Shown here piece after piece: positions 14,538-23,711 of a stretch of DNA of 64,000 nucleotides (position 1 is the first letter of the stretch; each line of letters starts with the position of its first letter). A model generated the notes under the pieces. The model did not search any database. It was not told the origin of the DNA and saw only the letters and a program-made list of their open reading frames with translations. A program made the translations under genes and the position numbers. The DNA is from Actinomadura latina NBRC 106108 (GTDB lineage Bacteria > Actinomycetota > Actinomycetes > Streptosporangiales > Streptosporangiaceae), in contig NZ_BCQS01000008.1 in the NCBI RefSeq assembly GCF_001552195.1, forward strand, positions 62,001 through 126,000, in the 5' to 3' direction.

Positions 14538-15365
14538 ATGACAGCGATCGCGGCGGAGGCCGAGACCCCCAAGGTCGTCCTCGACTCCATCAGCGGCCTG
14601 GCCCTCGCCGGGGCCGCGGCGAACGTCGTCATGCAGCTGGCCCGCCTCCCCATCGGGCGCGGCGTGGCCGAGAGCAAGGTCGAGAGCGGCCGCGTCGACA
14701 AGCACCCCGTCAAGCGCGGCCGCACCACGCTCACCTACATCGCTGTCGCGATGCTCGGCACCGACGCCGAGCGCGAGGCGATGCGCCAGGAGGTCAACCG
14801 CGCCCACCGGCAGGTCCGCGGCAAGGAGCCCGTCGCCTACAACGCGTTCGACCCCGAGCTCCAGCTCTGGGTCGCCGCGTGCCTCTACTACGGCCTCGAA
14901 ATGATCTACGAGATGCTCTACGGGAAGCCGGCCCCCGAGCAGGCCGCGGAGCTGTACCGCTACGGCGCCCGCTTCGGCACGACCCTGCAGGTGAAGCCCG
15001 AGTCATGGCCCGCCGACCGCGCCGCCTTCGAGAAGTACTGGCAGGACGGCGTGCAGAAGATCCAGATGGACGAGGTCACCCGCACCTACCTGCGCGACCT
15101 GGTGGAACTCCGCTTCCTGCACGCGCCGGTGCGCCTCGCCCTCGGCCGCTACCACACCTTCCTGACCCTCGGCTTCCTGCCGCAGCCCTTCCGGGACGAA
15201 CTCGGCTACCCGTGGACGGCCCGCCACCAGCGCCGCTTCGACCGCCTCACCCGCGTCATGCGCGTCGCCAACCGCGCCATGCCGCGCCCGGCCCGCGAGT
15301 TCCCCTTCAACGCCTACCTCCACGACTTCCGCCGCCGCATCAAGTCCGGCCGCCCCGTCGTCTGA
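14538..15365 (+). CDS. MpaB/rubber-oxygenase-like family protein (DUF2236)
   Basis: 275 residues, soluble. It matches the DUF2236 group that includes latex-clearing protein and the fungal MpaB oxygenase: a helical N-terminus, HPVKRGRTTLTYIAVAMLGT near 52-71, then AFDPELQLWVAACLYYG and the C-terminal LGYPWTARHQRRFDRL. Characterised relatives bind haem through a conserved His; whether this protein is an oxygenase is not shown. It starts at ATG 14538. The 44 bp to the convergent hydrolase gene contain short GGGCGTCGGC repeats. Confidence 0.78.
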   Translation: MTAIAAEAETPKVVLDSISGLALAGAAANVVMQLARLPIGRGVAESKVESGRVDKHPVKRGRTTLTYIAVAMLGTDAEREAMRQEVNRAHRQVRGKEPVAYNAFDPELQLWVAACLYYGLEMIYEMLYGKPAPEQAAELYRYGARFGTTLQVKPESWPADRAAFEKYWQDGVQKIQMDEVTRTYLRDLVELRFLHAPVRLALGRYHTFLTLGFLPQPFRDELGYPWTARHQRRFDRLTRVMRVANRAMPRPAREFPFNAYLHDFRRRIKSGRPVV

Positions 15366-15409
15366 CCGCGGGCGTCGGCGGGCGTCGGCGGGCGGAATCG
15401 GCGGCGGAA

Positions 15410-16333
15410 TTAGCGGCGACGGAACCAGCCGCGCCGGCCGAAGATGTGCGCGCGGCCCTGGCGGGAGGCGAACATCTGCCCGGCGTCGTGGCCGACGCCG
15501 GGTACGTGCACCAGCCTGTGGACGTCGCGTCCCGCCTTGTGGCGCAGGTAGGCGTGGTAGACCTCGCCGCGCTCGACACGGGTGCCGCCCTGCGCCTCGG
15601 CCGCCGGGTGGATCTCCAGGAGCGCCGCGCCGCGGTCCGCGTCCTCCGCCCCCAGCAGGTAGACGACGTCCCGGCCGATGTAGCGCCCCCAATGATCGTC
15701 TCCCGACCTCGCGGTACCGACGTAGTCGGGCACCCCGCCGCCGAAGCCGTACCGCCATTGATCGACGTCCGGGTCGCCGTGCGGAACGAAGGCGTCTCCC
15801 TCGCGGCGGTCCCGGTCGAAGTACAGGTAGGTCGACGGGTTGGCGACGACGAACCGGACGGGTACCGCGAGGTCGTCGGGACCGCGTCCGACGGCCGCGT
15901 AACGGTTGACGAACTGGCCGCCGGCCGAGTTGCCGACGATGGTCACCCGCCGCAGCCGGGGAAAGGCGCTCAGCTTGCGCAGCAGCTCGTCCATGACCGT
16001 GAACGAGCTGACCTCTCCGAGACCGCCCTTCCAGTCCTCGGTGCCCCAGTGCAGGTATCCGGCCCGGCCCTCGTCGCCGCGCACGTCGTCCTCGGTGAGG
16101 AACTGCGGCGCGATGACCAGCCGGCGCGGCGCCTTCTCGATCGACCGGAAGTAATCGCCGGCGTTCCGCAGCGCGCCGTGGACGACGATGACCGCCTCCC
16201 GCAGCCGCCGGTCCGGCTCGTCCAGCGAACCGGAGGCGAAGTAGGCGAATTTATGGCCTTCCGTAATCAGGACCTTGTTGCCGATTTCACCGATCGCCTC
16301 ATGCTGAATGCCCGCCTGATTGGCAAAGGTCAT
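15410..16333 (-). CDS. Alpha/beta hydrolase
   Basis: 307 residues from the ATG at 16333 (GGGG upstream). REAVIVVHGALRNAGDYF near 45-62 is the oxyanion-hole region, TIVGNSAGGQF near 125 holds the GxSxG nucleophile, and the late VPGVGHDAGQMF supplies the catalytic His. No signal peptide is visible. I do not recognise a closer family, and the substrate is unknown. It is a monocistronic gene opposite a 459-bp region shared with the GntR regulator. Confidence 0.75.
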   Translation of the reverse strand: MTFANQAGIQHEAIGEIGNKVLITEGHKFAYFASGSLDEPDRRLREAVIVVHGALRNAGDYFRSIEKAPRRLVIAPQFLTEDDVRGDEGRAGYLHWGTEDWKGGLGEVSSFTVMDELLRKLSAFPRLRRVTIVGNSAGGQFVNRYAAVGRGPDDLAVPVRFVVANPSTYLYFDRDRREGDAFVPHGDPDVDQWRYGFGGGVPDYVGTARSGDDHWGRYIGRDVVYLLGAEDADRGAALLEIHPAAEAQGGTRVERGEVYHAYLRHKAGRDVHRLVHVPGVGHDAGQMFASRQGRAHIFGRRGWFRRR

Positions 16334-16654
16334 CGTTCCCCCTCGAAGACCGCGCGGTATGTACCCGGCGATCCATACCCGTCCTGGTGACCATGACCGA
16401 AGGGCTTGCGGAATTCGGGCCGAGGCGCTGATCTTCTTGCCTGATCTTGGGAGGTGAATGACCGGTTTGTGGGTCTCATGTTCCAGTGTCCGCAGGGTGA
16501 GGTAGAGGGGCCAGAGCCTTTCATCCATCGGCGCCCGTCGTCAGCGGGACTCCACTTCTCGCCTTTGAGGGCGTCCGTATAGCGGCACCGATCACACCCG
16601 TAACCGGCCTTCCGCTCGCCGGCTCCGGCATGCCGCGGCGAGTCCGGGTACGTG

Positions 16655-16678
16655 CGCCGAGTTCACGGGAACTCGGCG
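16655..16678. other. 9-bp inverted repeat in the 16334-16792 intergenic region
   Basis: CGCCGAGTT (16655-16663) and AACTCGGCG (16670-16678) flank six bases. It lies between the divergent hydrolase and GntR genes, about 115 bases from the GntR start. It could be a regulator site or a hairpin. Apart from this repeat and the dyad at 16706 I see nothing gene-like in these 459 bp. Confidence 0.4.
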
Positions 16679-16705
16679 TGCCGCAGGGGTGACACGGTCG
16701 ACCGG

Positions 16706-16720
16706 TAGGTGAGGTACCTA
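16706..16720. promoter_or_regulatory. Dyad TAGGT-N5-ACCTA, candidate GntR operator
   Basis: A short inverted repeat of five-base arms with a five-base spacer, 73 bases before the GntR-family ATG. The position and size suit autoregulation by the HutC-type regulator encoded next; this is inference. Confidence 0.4.
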
Positions 16721-16792
16721 TGTCTTGTCCGGGAGCGTCAGCGGGGGCATTCGCGGTGAGAATGAACATCGACCGGCTGGGGAGGATTTCCG

Positions 16793-17587
16793 ATGGCGAA
16801 TGCGCTGCACAAGGAGATCGCCGACGAGCTTCGGGAGAAGATCAAGTCGGGGGAGTTCGCGGCGGGAAGGCGGCTGCCCACCGAGCCCGAACTGGAGCGG
16901 TTTTTCGGCGCCTCCCGGAACACGATCAGAATCGCCGTGACCAACCTCGTGCACGAGGGCCTGATCCAGATCCAGCCGGGGCGCGGAATGTTCGTCCCGG
17001 AAGGGCCGATCCCGTTCTTCGTGATCCTTTCCCGGGAGGAGGGCGGGGACGGGACCGACTCGCCCCTGGACTCCTACAGCTCCGGAGTCCGGGCGGCGGG
17101 CCGCAAGCCGAGCATCCGCGACTTCGAGACGCGGATCGAGTACCCGGACCGGGAGGTCGCCGGGTGGCTGGAGGTCGACGAGGACACCCAGGTCGTCGTG
17201 CGCGGCTCGAAGCGCTACATCGATGACACGCCGTACTCGCTGCAGAAGTCCTACTACTCGATGGATCTCGTGCGGGGGACCGAGATCGAGAGCAAGGAGA
17301 AGATCCCGCGGGGGACGATCCGGGCGCTTGCCGAGCTGGGTTACGAGCAGTCCGGTTACCGGGACGAGCTCGTCGCCCGGATGCCCACCCCCGAGGAGAA
17401 GGGGTTCTTCAAGATCGGTCCCGGGATTCCCGTCGTCGTCGTCCACCGTGTCGCCTACACCAGTGCGTCCCTGCCGATCCGCCTGACCGTCACCACGTAC
17501 GCGGCGGATCGCAACAGGCCGTCCTACGACATCGGAGACGTCCCCGAACGGCCCATGGCCACGGGGCAGATCTCCATCGTCGGATAG
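16793..17587 (+). CDS. GntR/HutC family transcriptional regulator
   Basis: 264 residues. The N-terminal winged helix spans about 1-70 (ELREKIKSGEFAAGRRLP, then SRNTIRIAVTNLVHEGLI and QPGRGMFV), and a UTRA ligand-binding domain fills about 90-245. HutC-type regulators bind small effectors and usually repress nearby genes. The gene 50 bp downstream encodes a cyclase-fold protein and probably shares the transcript. Confidence 0.9.
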   Translation: MANALHKEIADELREKIKSGEFAAGRRLPTEPELERFFGASRNTIRIAVTNLVHEGLIQIQPGRGMFVPEGPIPFFVILSREEGGDGTDSPLDSYSSGVRAAGRKPSIRDFETRIEYPDREVAGWLEVDEDTQVVVRGSKRYIDDTPYSLQKSYYSMDLVRGTEIESKEKIPRGTIRALAELGYEQSGYRDELVARMPTPEEKGFFKIGPGIPVVVVHRVAYTSASLPIRLTVTTYAADRNRPSYDIGDVPERPMATGQISIVG

Positions 17588-17637
17588 CCGTTCACGCGTC
17601 CACCTGGGGCGGAGCCGACCGCCCCGTTCTGAGGCAG

Positions 17638-18345
17638 GTGGCTCAGATTCCCATACCGGAGACCCCGTCCTTGCGGACGCTGCACCGGGGCATGTTCGCC
17701 GTCGACATCGCCTCCTTCGGCTCGCGCCGGGACCCGGACGTCCAGCGGTATCTGCGGTCGTCCATCCACCGGATCGTGCGGGATTCGTGCCGGGCGGCCG
17801 GGCTGGACTGGGACGCCTGCCATCACGAGGACCGCGGGGACGGGCTGTTCGTCATCGCCGGTCCCGACGCGGGCATCGACGTCCTGCTGCAGCCGCTCGT
17901 GGTGCAGTTGCTGGCGGGCGTGCGGCGGCACAACAAGCTGGCCGGACGGGAGGCCCAGATCCAGTTGAGGGTGGCGGTCCACGCCGGTTACCTGCAGTTG
18001 GACGAGCACGGTGCCACGGGGGTGGCGCTCAACCATCTCTTCCGGCTGCTGGCCGCGGCGCCGCTGAAGTACCGGCTCGCCGAGGTGTCGGGCGATTTCG
18101 CGCTCATCGTGTCGCACCATCTCTTCGAGGAGGTCGTCGCGTACAGCGTCGGGGTGATCGAGCCGTCGGCGTTCACCTGCGTTCCGGTCATGGTCAAGGA
18201 GACCCATGACCGGGGCTGGGTCTGGTTGCCGCCTGTCGCGGCGGGCGGGGCGTCCGTCGAGCCTGCGGCGGGGACCGCCCAGCTCGCCGTGCTGCTGGCC
18301 GCGGTGATCAGTCGGCTGGACGAGATCGTCCAGCATCGTCCGTGA
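17638..18345 (+). CDS. Nucleotide-cyclase-fold protein
   Basis: 235 residues with the layout of a class III nucleotide cyclase catalytic domain and nothing else. The first metal-binding Asp sits in MFAVDIASFG (about 19-28), the second in EDRGDGLFVI (about 64-73). An N-x3-R pair, which in true cyclases stabilises the transition state, is present in ALNHLFRLL. These residues suggest an active enzyme, but I cannot tell the base specificity. The start is GTG 17638 with GAGG close upstream; an ATG at 17692 is an alternative. Its last 38 bases overlap the convergent transporter gene. Confidence 0.6.
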   Translation: MAQIPIPETPSLRTLHRGMFAVDIASFGSRRDPDVQRYLRSSIHRIVRDSCRAAGLDWDACHHEDRGDGLFVIAGPDAGIDVLLQPLVVQLLAGVRRHNKLAGREAQIQLRVAVHAGYLQLDEHGATGVALNHLFRLLAAAPLKYRLAEVSGDFALIVSHHLFEEVVAYSVGVIEPSAFTCVPVMVKETHDRGWVWLPPVAAGGASVEPAAGTAQLAVLLAAVISRLDEIVQHRP

Positions 18346-19996
18346 CGCCGGGGCTGGTGTCGGAGGGGCGGATCTGCAGTTCGAATTCGCCCTTGTGGTG
18401 GCGGACGCCGGCGACGACGGCGTCCTCCAGGACTTCGGCGCCCTTGGTCTGGCGGCGCATCATCGGGTCGCTGCGGACGTCCTTGTAGAGCGAGAAGCAC
18501 AGCAGGATCAGGACGATCGTGAACGGCAGCGCGCCGATGAACGTCAGGTTCTGGATGCCGTTGAGGGCTTCGTCGCCGCCGATCACCAGCATGATCGCGG
18601 CGACGCCGCCGGTCAGTGCGCCCCAGAAGATCACCACCCAGCGGGCGGGGGCGGTGGAGCCGCGCTGCGACAGGGTGCCCATGACGATGGACGCCGCGTC
18701 CGCGCCCGACACGAAGAAGATCGCCACCAGGATCATCACGATGACCGAGGTGATGGACGCCCACGGCAGGTGGCCGAGGACGTTGAAGGTGATCTGCTCC
18801 TCCGAGCCGTTCCCGTACGGGTTCAGGCCCTTGCGCTGCTGGCTGATCGCCGTCCCGCCGAAGATCGCGAACCAGGCCAGGCTGACCGTGCTCGGCACGA
18901 TGATCACGCCGGCGACGAACTGCCGGATGGTGCGGCCGCGGCTGATCCGCGCCAGGAACATGCCGACGAACGGCGCCCACGAGATCCACCATGCCCAGTA
19001 GAAGATCGTCCAGTTGGCGAGGAACTGCTGCATCGCCGTGCCGCCCGTCGCGCCGGAGCGGGACGCCATCTCGCCGAAGTCCTGGATGTAGACGCCGATC
19101 GAGGTGGGCAGCAGCTCCAGGATGAAGACCGTCGGCCCCACCACGAACACGAAGACCGCGAGGACGGCCGCGAGCACCATGTTGATGTTCGACAGCCATT
19201 GGATGCCGCGCGCGACGCCGGAGACGGCCGACAGGATGAAGCAGATCGTCAGCACCACGATGGTCAGCACGAGGACGGTGGTGCCGAGGCTCTCGATCCA
19301 GCCCGCCTCCCGCATGCCGGTCTGGATCTGCAGGGCACCGATGCCGAGCGAGGCGGCCGACCCGAACAGCGTCGCGAACAGCGCGAGGATGTCGATCAGC
19401 TTGCTCACCGGGCCGGTGGTGCGGCGGTGGCCGAGCAGCGGCGCGAACGCCGCGCTGATCAGCTGGCTGCGGCCCCGCCGGTAGTGCCCGTAGCCGATCG
19501 CGAGGCCGAGGACGGCGTAGATCGACCACGGGTGCAGCGTCCAGTGGAACATCGTGGTGGCCATGGCCGTCTCGATCGCCGGCTCGCTCTGCGGTGCGTC
19601 GGTGCCCGGGGGCGGCGTCACGTAGTGCAGCAGCGGCTCGGCCGCGCCGAAGAACATCAGCCCGATGCCCATGCCCGCGCTGAACATCATCGCGATCCAC
19701 GAGACGGTCCGGAACTCGGGCTCGTCGCCCTCCTGGCCGAGCGGGATCCGCCCGTACCGGCTGACCGCCAGCCACAGCGAGAAGATGACGAACCCGGTCG
19801 CGGCGAGGACGAACAGCCAGCCGACGTTCGCCAGCAGCCAGTCCAGCGTCGCCTGCGAGACGGAACTCAGCGTGCCGGTCGACACTCCGCCCCAGAACAC
19901 GAACGCCATGGACAGCACGGCGGTGACGCCGTAGACGATCCAGTCGGTGCGTGCGCGTCCGTGCTCTTCTTCGGGTTCTCCCTCGGGGCTGTTCAT
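18308..19996 (-). CDS. BCCT family transporter (betaine/choline/carnitine)
   Basis: About 562 residues with 12 membrane segments. The family signature is clear: MFSAGMGIGLMFFGAAEP in the third segment region, TMFHWTLHPWSIYA, and WWISWAPFVGMFLARISRGR in the conserved eighth helix. These transporters import trimethylammonium compounds, often with Na+, for osmoprotection or as nutrients. The ATG at 19996 is preferred (AAGG nine bases upstream); a GTG at 20023 is possible. The cytoplasmic C-terminus is about 60 residues long. Confidence 0.9.
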   Translation of the reverse strand: MNSPEGEPEEEHGRARTDWIVYGVTAVLSMAFVFWGGVSTGTLSSVSQATLDWLLANVGWLFVLAATGFVIFSLWLAVSRYGRIPLGQEGDEPEFRTVSWIAMMFSAGMGIGLMFFGAAEPLLHYVTPPPGTDAPQSEPAIETAMATTMFHWTLHPWSIYAVLGLAIGYGHYRRGRSQLISAAFAPLLGHRRTTGPVSKLIDILALFATLFGSAASLGIGALQIQTGMREAGWIESLGTTVLVLTIVVLTICFILSAVSGVARGIQWLSNINMVLAAVLAVFVFVVGPTVFILELLPTSIGVYIQDFGEMASRSGATGGTAMQQFLANWTIFYWAWWISWAPFVGMFLARISRGRTIRQFVAGVIIVPSTVSLAWFAIFGGTAISQQRKGLNPYGNGSEEQITFNVLGHLPWASITSVIVMILVAIFFVSGADAASIVMGTLSQRGSTAPARWVVIFWGALTGGVAAIMLVIGGDEALNGIQNLTFIGALPFTIVLILLCFSLYKDVRSDPMMRRQTKGAEVLEDAVVAGVRHHKGEFELQIRPSDTSPGVTDDAGRSRPAD

Positions 19997-20094
19997 GATC
20001 TGGAGCCTTGCCCGGAAAATCACTTCTCAGTGACACGGGGAAGCCAATTCACCATGAGGAGGGGAGGCGGCGGCGACACCTGGGCGCTCCGCGC

Positions 20095-21525
20095 TCAGAC
20101 CTCCTTGCGCGCCTCGCCCACGGCCCGGACGAGCTCCTCGACGTCGGCGGCCGTGGTGCGGTGGCTGATGAGGCAGGCGCGGAGGGCGGCGCGTCCGTTC
20201 AGACGTACCGGGCTGATCCACGCACGCCCGCTCTGGACGACCTTCTGGGCGAGCGCGTCGTGGTGCTCCCACGTCGCGGTCCCCGGATCGGCGAAGCAGA
20301 CGACCGGGAGCGGGGTGTCGTTGACGATCTCCCAGCCGGCGGCGGCGAGCCCGCCGCGGAGCACGTCCGCGAGGGCGGCGTCGCGTTCGAGCTGCTCGGC
20401 GTAGCCTTCGCGGCCCGCGGCGGCGAGACTGAGGAACAGTTTGAGGCCCATGAACCGGCGCGACCACTGCTGGCTGGACGTGTAGGGGTCCACGGTGTCG
20501 GGGATCTCGGCCGGCATGTAGGACGTCGTGACCCGGAACGTCTCCGCGAGGCCCTCCCTGTCGGTGCACAGGAAGGCGCCCGCACCCATCGGGACGCTCA
20601 TCCACTTGTGCGCGTCCACCGTGACCGAGTCGGCGCGCTCGATACCGGACAGTGCGGGCCGCAACCGGTCGGACAGCACCGCCGCGCCCCCGTAGGCGGC
20701 GTCGGCGTGGAGCCGCAGACCCTGCTCGCGGCACAGGTCGGCGGCCTCGTGCAGCGGGTCGATTATTCCGGCGGACGTCGTCCCGGCGGTCGCGACGACG
20801 AGGAACGGCAACTCGCCCCGCGCCCGGTCGGCGGCGATCCGCTCGGCCAGCCGCGCCGTGTCCATGCGCAGGTCCGGGCCGGTGGGGACGAGCCGGACGG
20901 CGTCCCGTCCGATGCCGGTGGCGTGCGCGATCTTGAGCCAGGCCAGGTGGCTCTCCGCCGACGCGTACATGACCGGACGGCCGTCCAGCGCCCGCAGCCC
21001 CCGCTCGCCGTAGTCCGGCCACGTCCTCGTGAGCGCCAGCAGCACGGCGGTCATGTTCGCCTCGGCGCCGCCGCTGGTGAACGACCCGGCGACGGCGTCC
21101 TGCGGATGGCCGAGCCGCCCGCCCAGGAAGCGCAGCAGATGGGCCTCGATCTCCGCCGCCGCCGGTGCGTGCGACCACGCGGCCAGTTGCGGGTTGAACG
21201 CGGCGGCGAGCGTCTCACCGACGACGCCGAGCAGCGTCGGCGTCGGGTTGAACAGGCCGAAGTAGCGCGGATGGGTCGTGTGGACGGTGGTGGCGCGCAG
21301 CAGCCCGGCCACGTCCTCGATGACGTCCAGCGCGGGTAGCGGACGATCGAAGCCGTAAGCGCCGATCGCGTCCCGGAGTTCCTGGACGTCCACCGGGGCG
21401 CTCACGCCGCGTCCGGCGATCTGCCCGCGCTCGTCGCCGAGCAGTTCCACGACGTGCCGCCAGAGTCGCGCGGCCGCGTCCGGGTGCGGGTCGAAGGAGG
21501 CCCGCCCGAGAGGGAGAAGATCCAT
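20095..21525 (-). CDS. PLP-dependent amino-acid decarboxylase (group II)
   Basis: About 476 residues of the group II decarboxylase family (aromatic amino acid, glutamate and diaminobutyrate decarboxylases). Visible motifs are HPRYFGLFNP near 80, FTSGGAEANMTA near 145, HADAAYGG near 275 and the PLP lysine in SVTVDAHKWMSVP near 300. The substrate is not determined. The start is taken as ATG 21525; an in-frame TTG at 21561 is less likely. It diverges from a GlxA-type regulator with about 70 bp between them, so that regulator probably controls it. Confidence 0.85.
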   Translation of the reverse strand: MDLLPLGRASFDPHPDAAARLWRHVVELLGDERGQIAGRGVSAPVDVQELRDAIGAYGFDRPLPALDVIEDVAGLLRATTVHTTHPRYFGLFNPTPTLLGVVGETLAAAFNPQLAAWSHAPAAAEIEAHLLRFLGGRLGHPQDAVAGSFTSGGAEANMTAVLLALTRTWPDYGERGLRALDGRPVMYASAESHLAWLKIAHATGIGRDAVRLVPTGPDLRMDTARLAERIAADRARGELPFLVVATAGTTSAGIIDPLHEAADLCREQGLRLHADAAYGGAAVLSDRLRPALSGIERADSVTVDAHKWMSVPMGAGAFLCTDREGLAETFRVTTSYMPAEIPDTVDPYTSSQQWSRRFMGLKLFLSLAAAGREGYAEQLERDAALADVLRGGLAAAGWEIVNDTPLPVVCFADPGTATWEHHDALAQKVVQSGRAWISPVRLNGRAALRACLISHRTTAADVEELVRAVGEARKEV

Positions 21526-21584
21526 GCCACCGACTCTCGCGCTCACGTCCGACGAGGCCAAGTGGCAGCATTGACCATTACCGC

Positions 21585-21597
21585 TAAATTAGTGACA
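21585..21597 (+). promoter_or_regulatory. Leaderless -10 box for the GlxA-type regulator
   Basis: TAAATT (21585-21590) lies six bases before the ATG at 21597, and there is no Shine-Dalgarno sequence. This is the layout of a leaderless mRNA, common in actinobacteria. The divergent decarboxylase promoter must share these few bases. Confidence 0.45.
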
Positions 21598-22550
21598 TGC
21601 ACACGCTCGCCGTCGCCGTCACCGAAGCGGTGCCGATCTTCGAACTGGCCATCCCGTGCGAGGTGTTCGGCTACGAGCGTCCGGGCCTCGCCGGCTGGTG
21701 GTACGACTTCCGGCTCTGCGCCGCCCCCGGCACCCGCACGGCCGCCGGGTTCGCCGCACCCGCCGCGCACGGCCTCGACGCACTCGCCGAAGCCGACACC
21801 GTGGTGATCCCGGCCTGCGCGAGCGTCATCGACGCCCAGCCGCCCGACCTGGTCGAGGCCGTCCGTGCGGCGCACGCCGGCGGCGCCCGGATCGTCTCGC
21901 TCTGCACCGGCGCCTTCGTCCTCGCCGCCGCCGGACTCCTGGACGGACGCCCCGCGACGACCCACTGGATGCACGCCGGCCAACTGGCCGCCCGCCACCC
22001 CGACGTGATGGTGGACGCGTCCGTCCTCTACATCGACGACGGCGACGTCCTGACCAGCGCGGGCACCGCCGCCGGCCTCGACCTGTGCCTGCACGTCGTC
22101 CGCAACGACCACGGCGCCGCCGTCGCCGGCGCCCTCGCGAAGCGCCTGGTGATGCCCGCACACCGTCCCGGCGGCCAGGCCCAGTACATCGACGCGCGAA
22201 CCGTCGACGAGGCCGGCGAACTCGGCCCGCTCCTCGACTGGGCCCGCCGGAACCTGCACGAACCCCTGACCATCGCCACGCTGGCCCGCCACGCCAACGT
22301 GACCACCCGCACCCTGATCCGCCGCTTCCACGCCGCGACGGGCACGACGCCCATGGCCTGGCTGCGCGGTATCCGCATCGACCACGCCCGCGAACTGCTG
22401 GAGACCACGCCGCTCCCGGTCGATCAGATAGCCGCGCGCTCGGGCCTGGGCAGCCCCGCCAACCTCCGCCACCACTTCACCCGCACCGTGGGCGTCCCGC
22501 CGACCACGTACCGGCGCACCTTCTCGAACACGACACCGGACGTCCGCTAG
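21597..22550 (+). CDS. GlxA family transcriptional regulator (DJ-1/PfpI plus AraC domain)
   Basis: 317 residues. The N-terminal DJ-1/PfpI-like domain (about 1-180) carries the conserved cysteine elbow SLCTGAFVLAAAGLLDGR and HWMHAGQLA. The C-terminal AraC-type DNA-binding domain (about 205-305) has two helix-turn-helix units, LARHANVTTRTLIRRF and QIAARSGLGSPANLRHHF. The family senses metabolites and often regulates adjacent catabolic genes, here most likely the divergent decarboxylase. No SD is seen, so translation is probably leaderless. Confidence 0.92.
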   Translation: MHTLAVAVTEAVPIFELAIPCEVFGYERPGLAGWWYDFRLCAAPGTRTAAGFAAPAAHGLDALAEADTVVIPACASVIDAQPPDLVEAVRAAHAGGARIVSLCTGAFVLAAAGLLDGRPATTHWMHAGQLAARHPDVMVDASVLYIDDGDVLTSAGTAAGLDLCLHVVRNDHGAAVAGALAKRLVMPAHRPGGQAQYIDARTVDEAGELGPLLDWARRNLHEPLTIATLARHANVTTRTLIRRFHAATGTTPMAWLRGIRIDHARELLETTPLPVDQIAARSGLGSPANLRHHFTRTVGVPPTTYRRTFSNTTPDVR

Positions 22551-22570
22551 AGGCAGCCGGCCCCGGTGAC

Positions 22571-23497
22571 TTAGAGCGGGGAGGTCAAGGCTGAGTCGCG
22601 GCTCAGTGACGTCTCCTGGTCGACGCGCGACAGCTTGTCGGGGTTGCGGACGAAGTACAGCCCGGTGATGAGGCCGTCCTCGATCCGCATCGCCACGATG
22701 GCGTCGGTCTCTCCGCCGAGCCGCACGACGAGCGCCGGGCAGCCGTTGAGCTGGACGGGCTCGAACGACATGTCGGCCATCAGCGTCCTGGCCGCCAGCC
22801 GGCGGATGCCGACGGTGAGCAGGCGGGCCACCTTGCGGGCTCCCGCGATGGGCCGCTGGACGGCCTGCTTGCGTCCGCCGCCGTCGGCCAGCAGGACCAC
22901 GTCCGGTGCGAGCATGTCGAGCAGACCTTGCAGGTCGCCGGTTTCGACCGCCCGCTGGAACGCCTTGAGCGCGGCCCGGGTCTCGGCGGGGGAGACGACG
23001 TCGCGGGGGCGGCGGGCGGCGACGTGCGAGCGCGCCCGGTGCGCGACCTGCCGGACGGCGGCGGGGGTCTTGCCGACGGCTTCGGCGATCTCGTCGTAGG
23101 GCAGGTCGAACACCTCGCGCAGCACGAACACCGCGCGCTCGGTCGGCGTGAGCGTCTCCAGCACCAGCAGCATCGCCATCGAGACGTTGTCGGCCAGTTC
23201 GACGTCCTCGGCCACGTCGGGCGTGGTCAGCAGCGGTTCGGGCAGCCACGGGCCGATGTAGGTCTCCTTGCGGCGGCCGAGCGTCCGCAGCCGGGTCAAC
23301 GCCTGGCGGGTCGTGATCCGGACCAGGTACGCGCGTTGGTCGCGCACGCTGCCGAGGTCGACGCCCGCCCACCGCAGCCACGTCTCCTGCAGGACGTCCT
23401 CGGCGTCGGCGGCCGACCCGAGCATCTCGTAGGCGACGGTGAACAGCAGGTTGCGGTGGGCGACGAACACCTCGGTGGCGGAGTCGGATGTGCTCAT
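22571..23497 (-). CDS. sigJ: ECF41-type RNA polymerase sigma factor (SigJ-like)
   Basis: About 308 residues, longer than ordinary ECF sigma factors. Sigma region 2 (AHRNLLFTVAYEMLGSAADAE, LQETWLRW) and region 4 (LPYDEIAEAVGKTPAAVRQ) fill residues 1-175. A SnoaL-like C-terminal domain follows, with the ECF41 hallmark motifs DGGGR (near 215) and NPDKL (near 290). That extension regulates the sigma factor in place of an anti-sigma factor. The start is ATG 23497 or 23515. A matching ECF41-type promoter lies just upstream. A carboxymuconolactone decarboxylase or oxidoreductase partner, usual for ECF41, is not adjacent. Confidence 0.9.
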   Translation of the reverse strand: MSTSDSATEVFVAHRNLLFTVAYEMLGSAADAEDVLQETWLRWAGVDLGSVRDQRAYLVRITTRQALTRLRTLGRRKETYIGPWLPEPLLTTPDVAEDVELADNVSMAMLLVLETLTPTERAVFVLREVFDLPYDEIAEAVGKTPAAVRQVAHRARSHVAARRPRDVVSPAETRAALKAFQRAVETGDLQGLLDMLAPDVVLLADGGGRKQAVQRPIAGARKVARLLTVGIRRLAARTLMADMSFEPVQLNGCPALVVRLGGETDAIVAMRIEDGLITGLYFVRNPDKLSRVDQETSLSRDSALTSPL

Positions 23498-23555
23498 TGC
23501 TCGGTCGCTGTGCATGGCTCCCGCCCGGTCGGTCTCAACAGTGCTACGCGCACAA

Positions 23556-23582
23556 GACGCCTGCCGCCGCCGATTTGTGACG
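23556..23582 (-). promoter_or_regulatory. ECF41-type promoter of the sigma factor gene
   Basis: On the minus strand CGTCACA (23582-23576), then 16 bases, then CGTC (23559-23556). From memory the ECF41 target is TGTCACA, about 16 bases, CGTC, so this differs by one base. It lies 40-60 bases before the start codon and suggests positive autoregulation. A perfect TGTCACA is also present on the plus strand at 23601, upstream of the MFS gene, but without CGTC at that distance. Confidence 0.55.
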
Positions 23583-23711
23583 TCCACGCCCGGTGGTTCA
23601 TGTCACATGAGCTGTGCCGTCACAAGAATCCCGTCTCCGGCATCTCGTGGTCGTCAGGACGCCGCGCGGACGGTCCGCGCGGCCCGCACCACCTTGAGTG
23701 AGGAAGAGGCC

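Noticed and set aside
23601..23635. Perfect TGTCACA on the plus strand as an ECF41 promoter of the MFS gene
   Set aside because: The CGTC boxes that follow are 10 or 24 bases away, not about 16.
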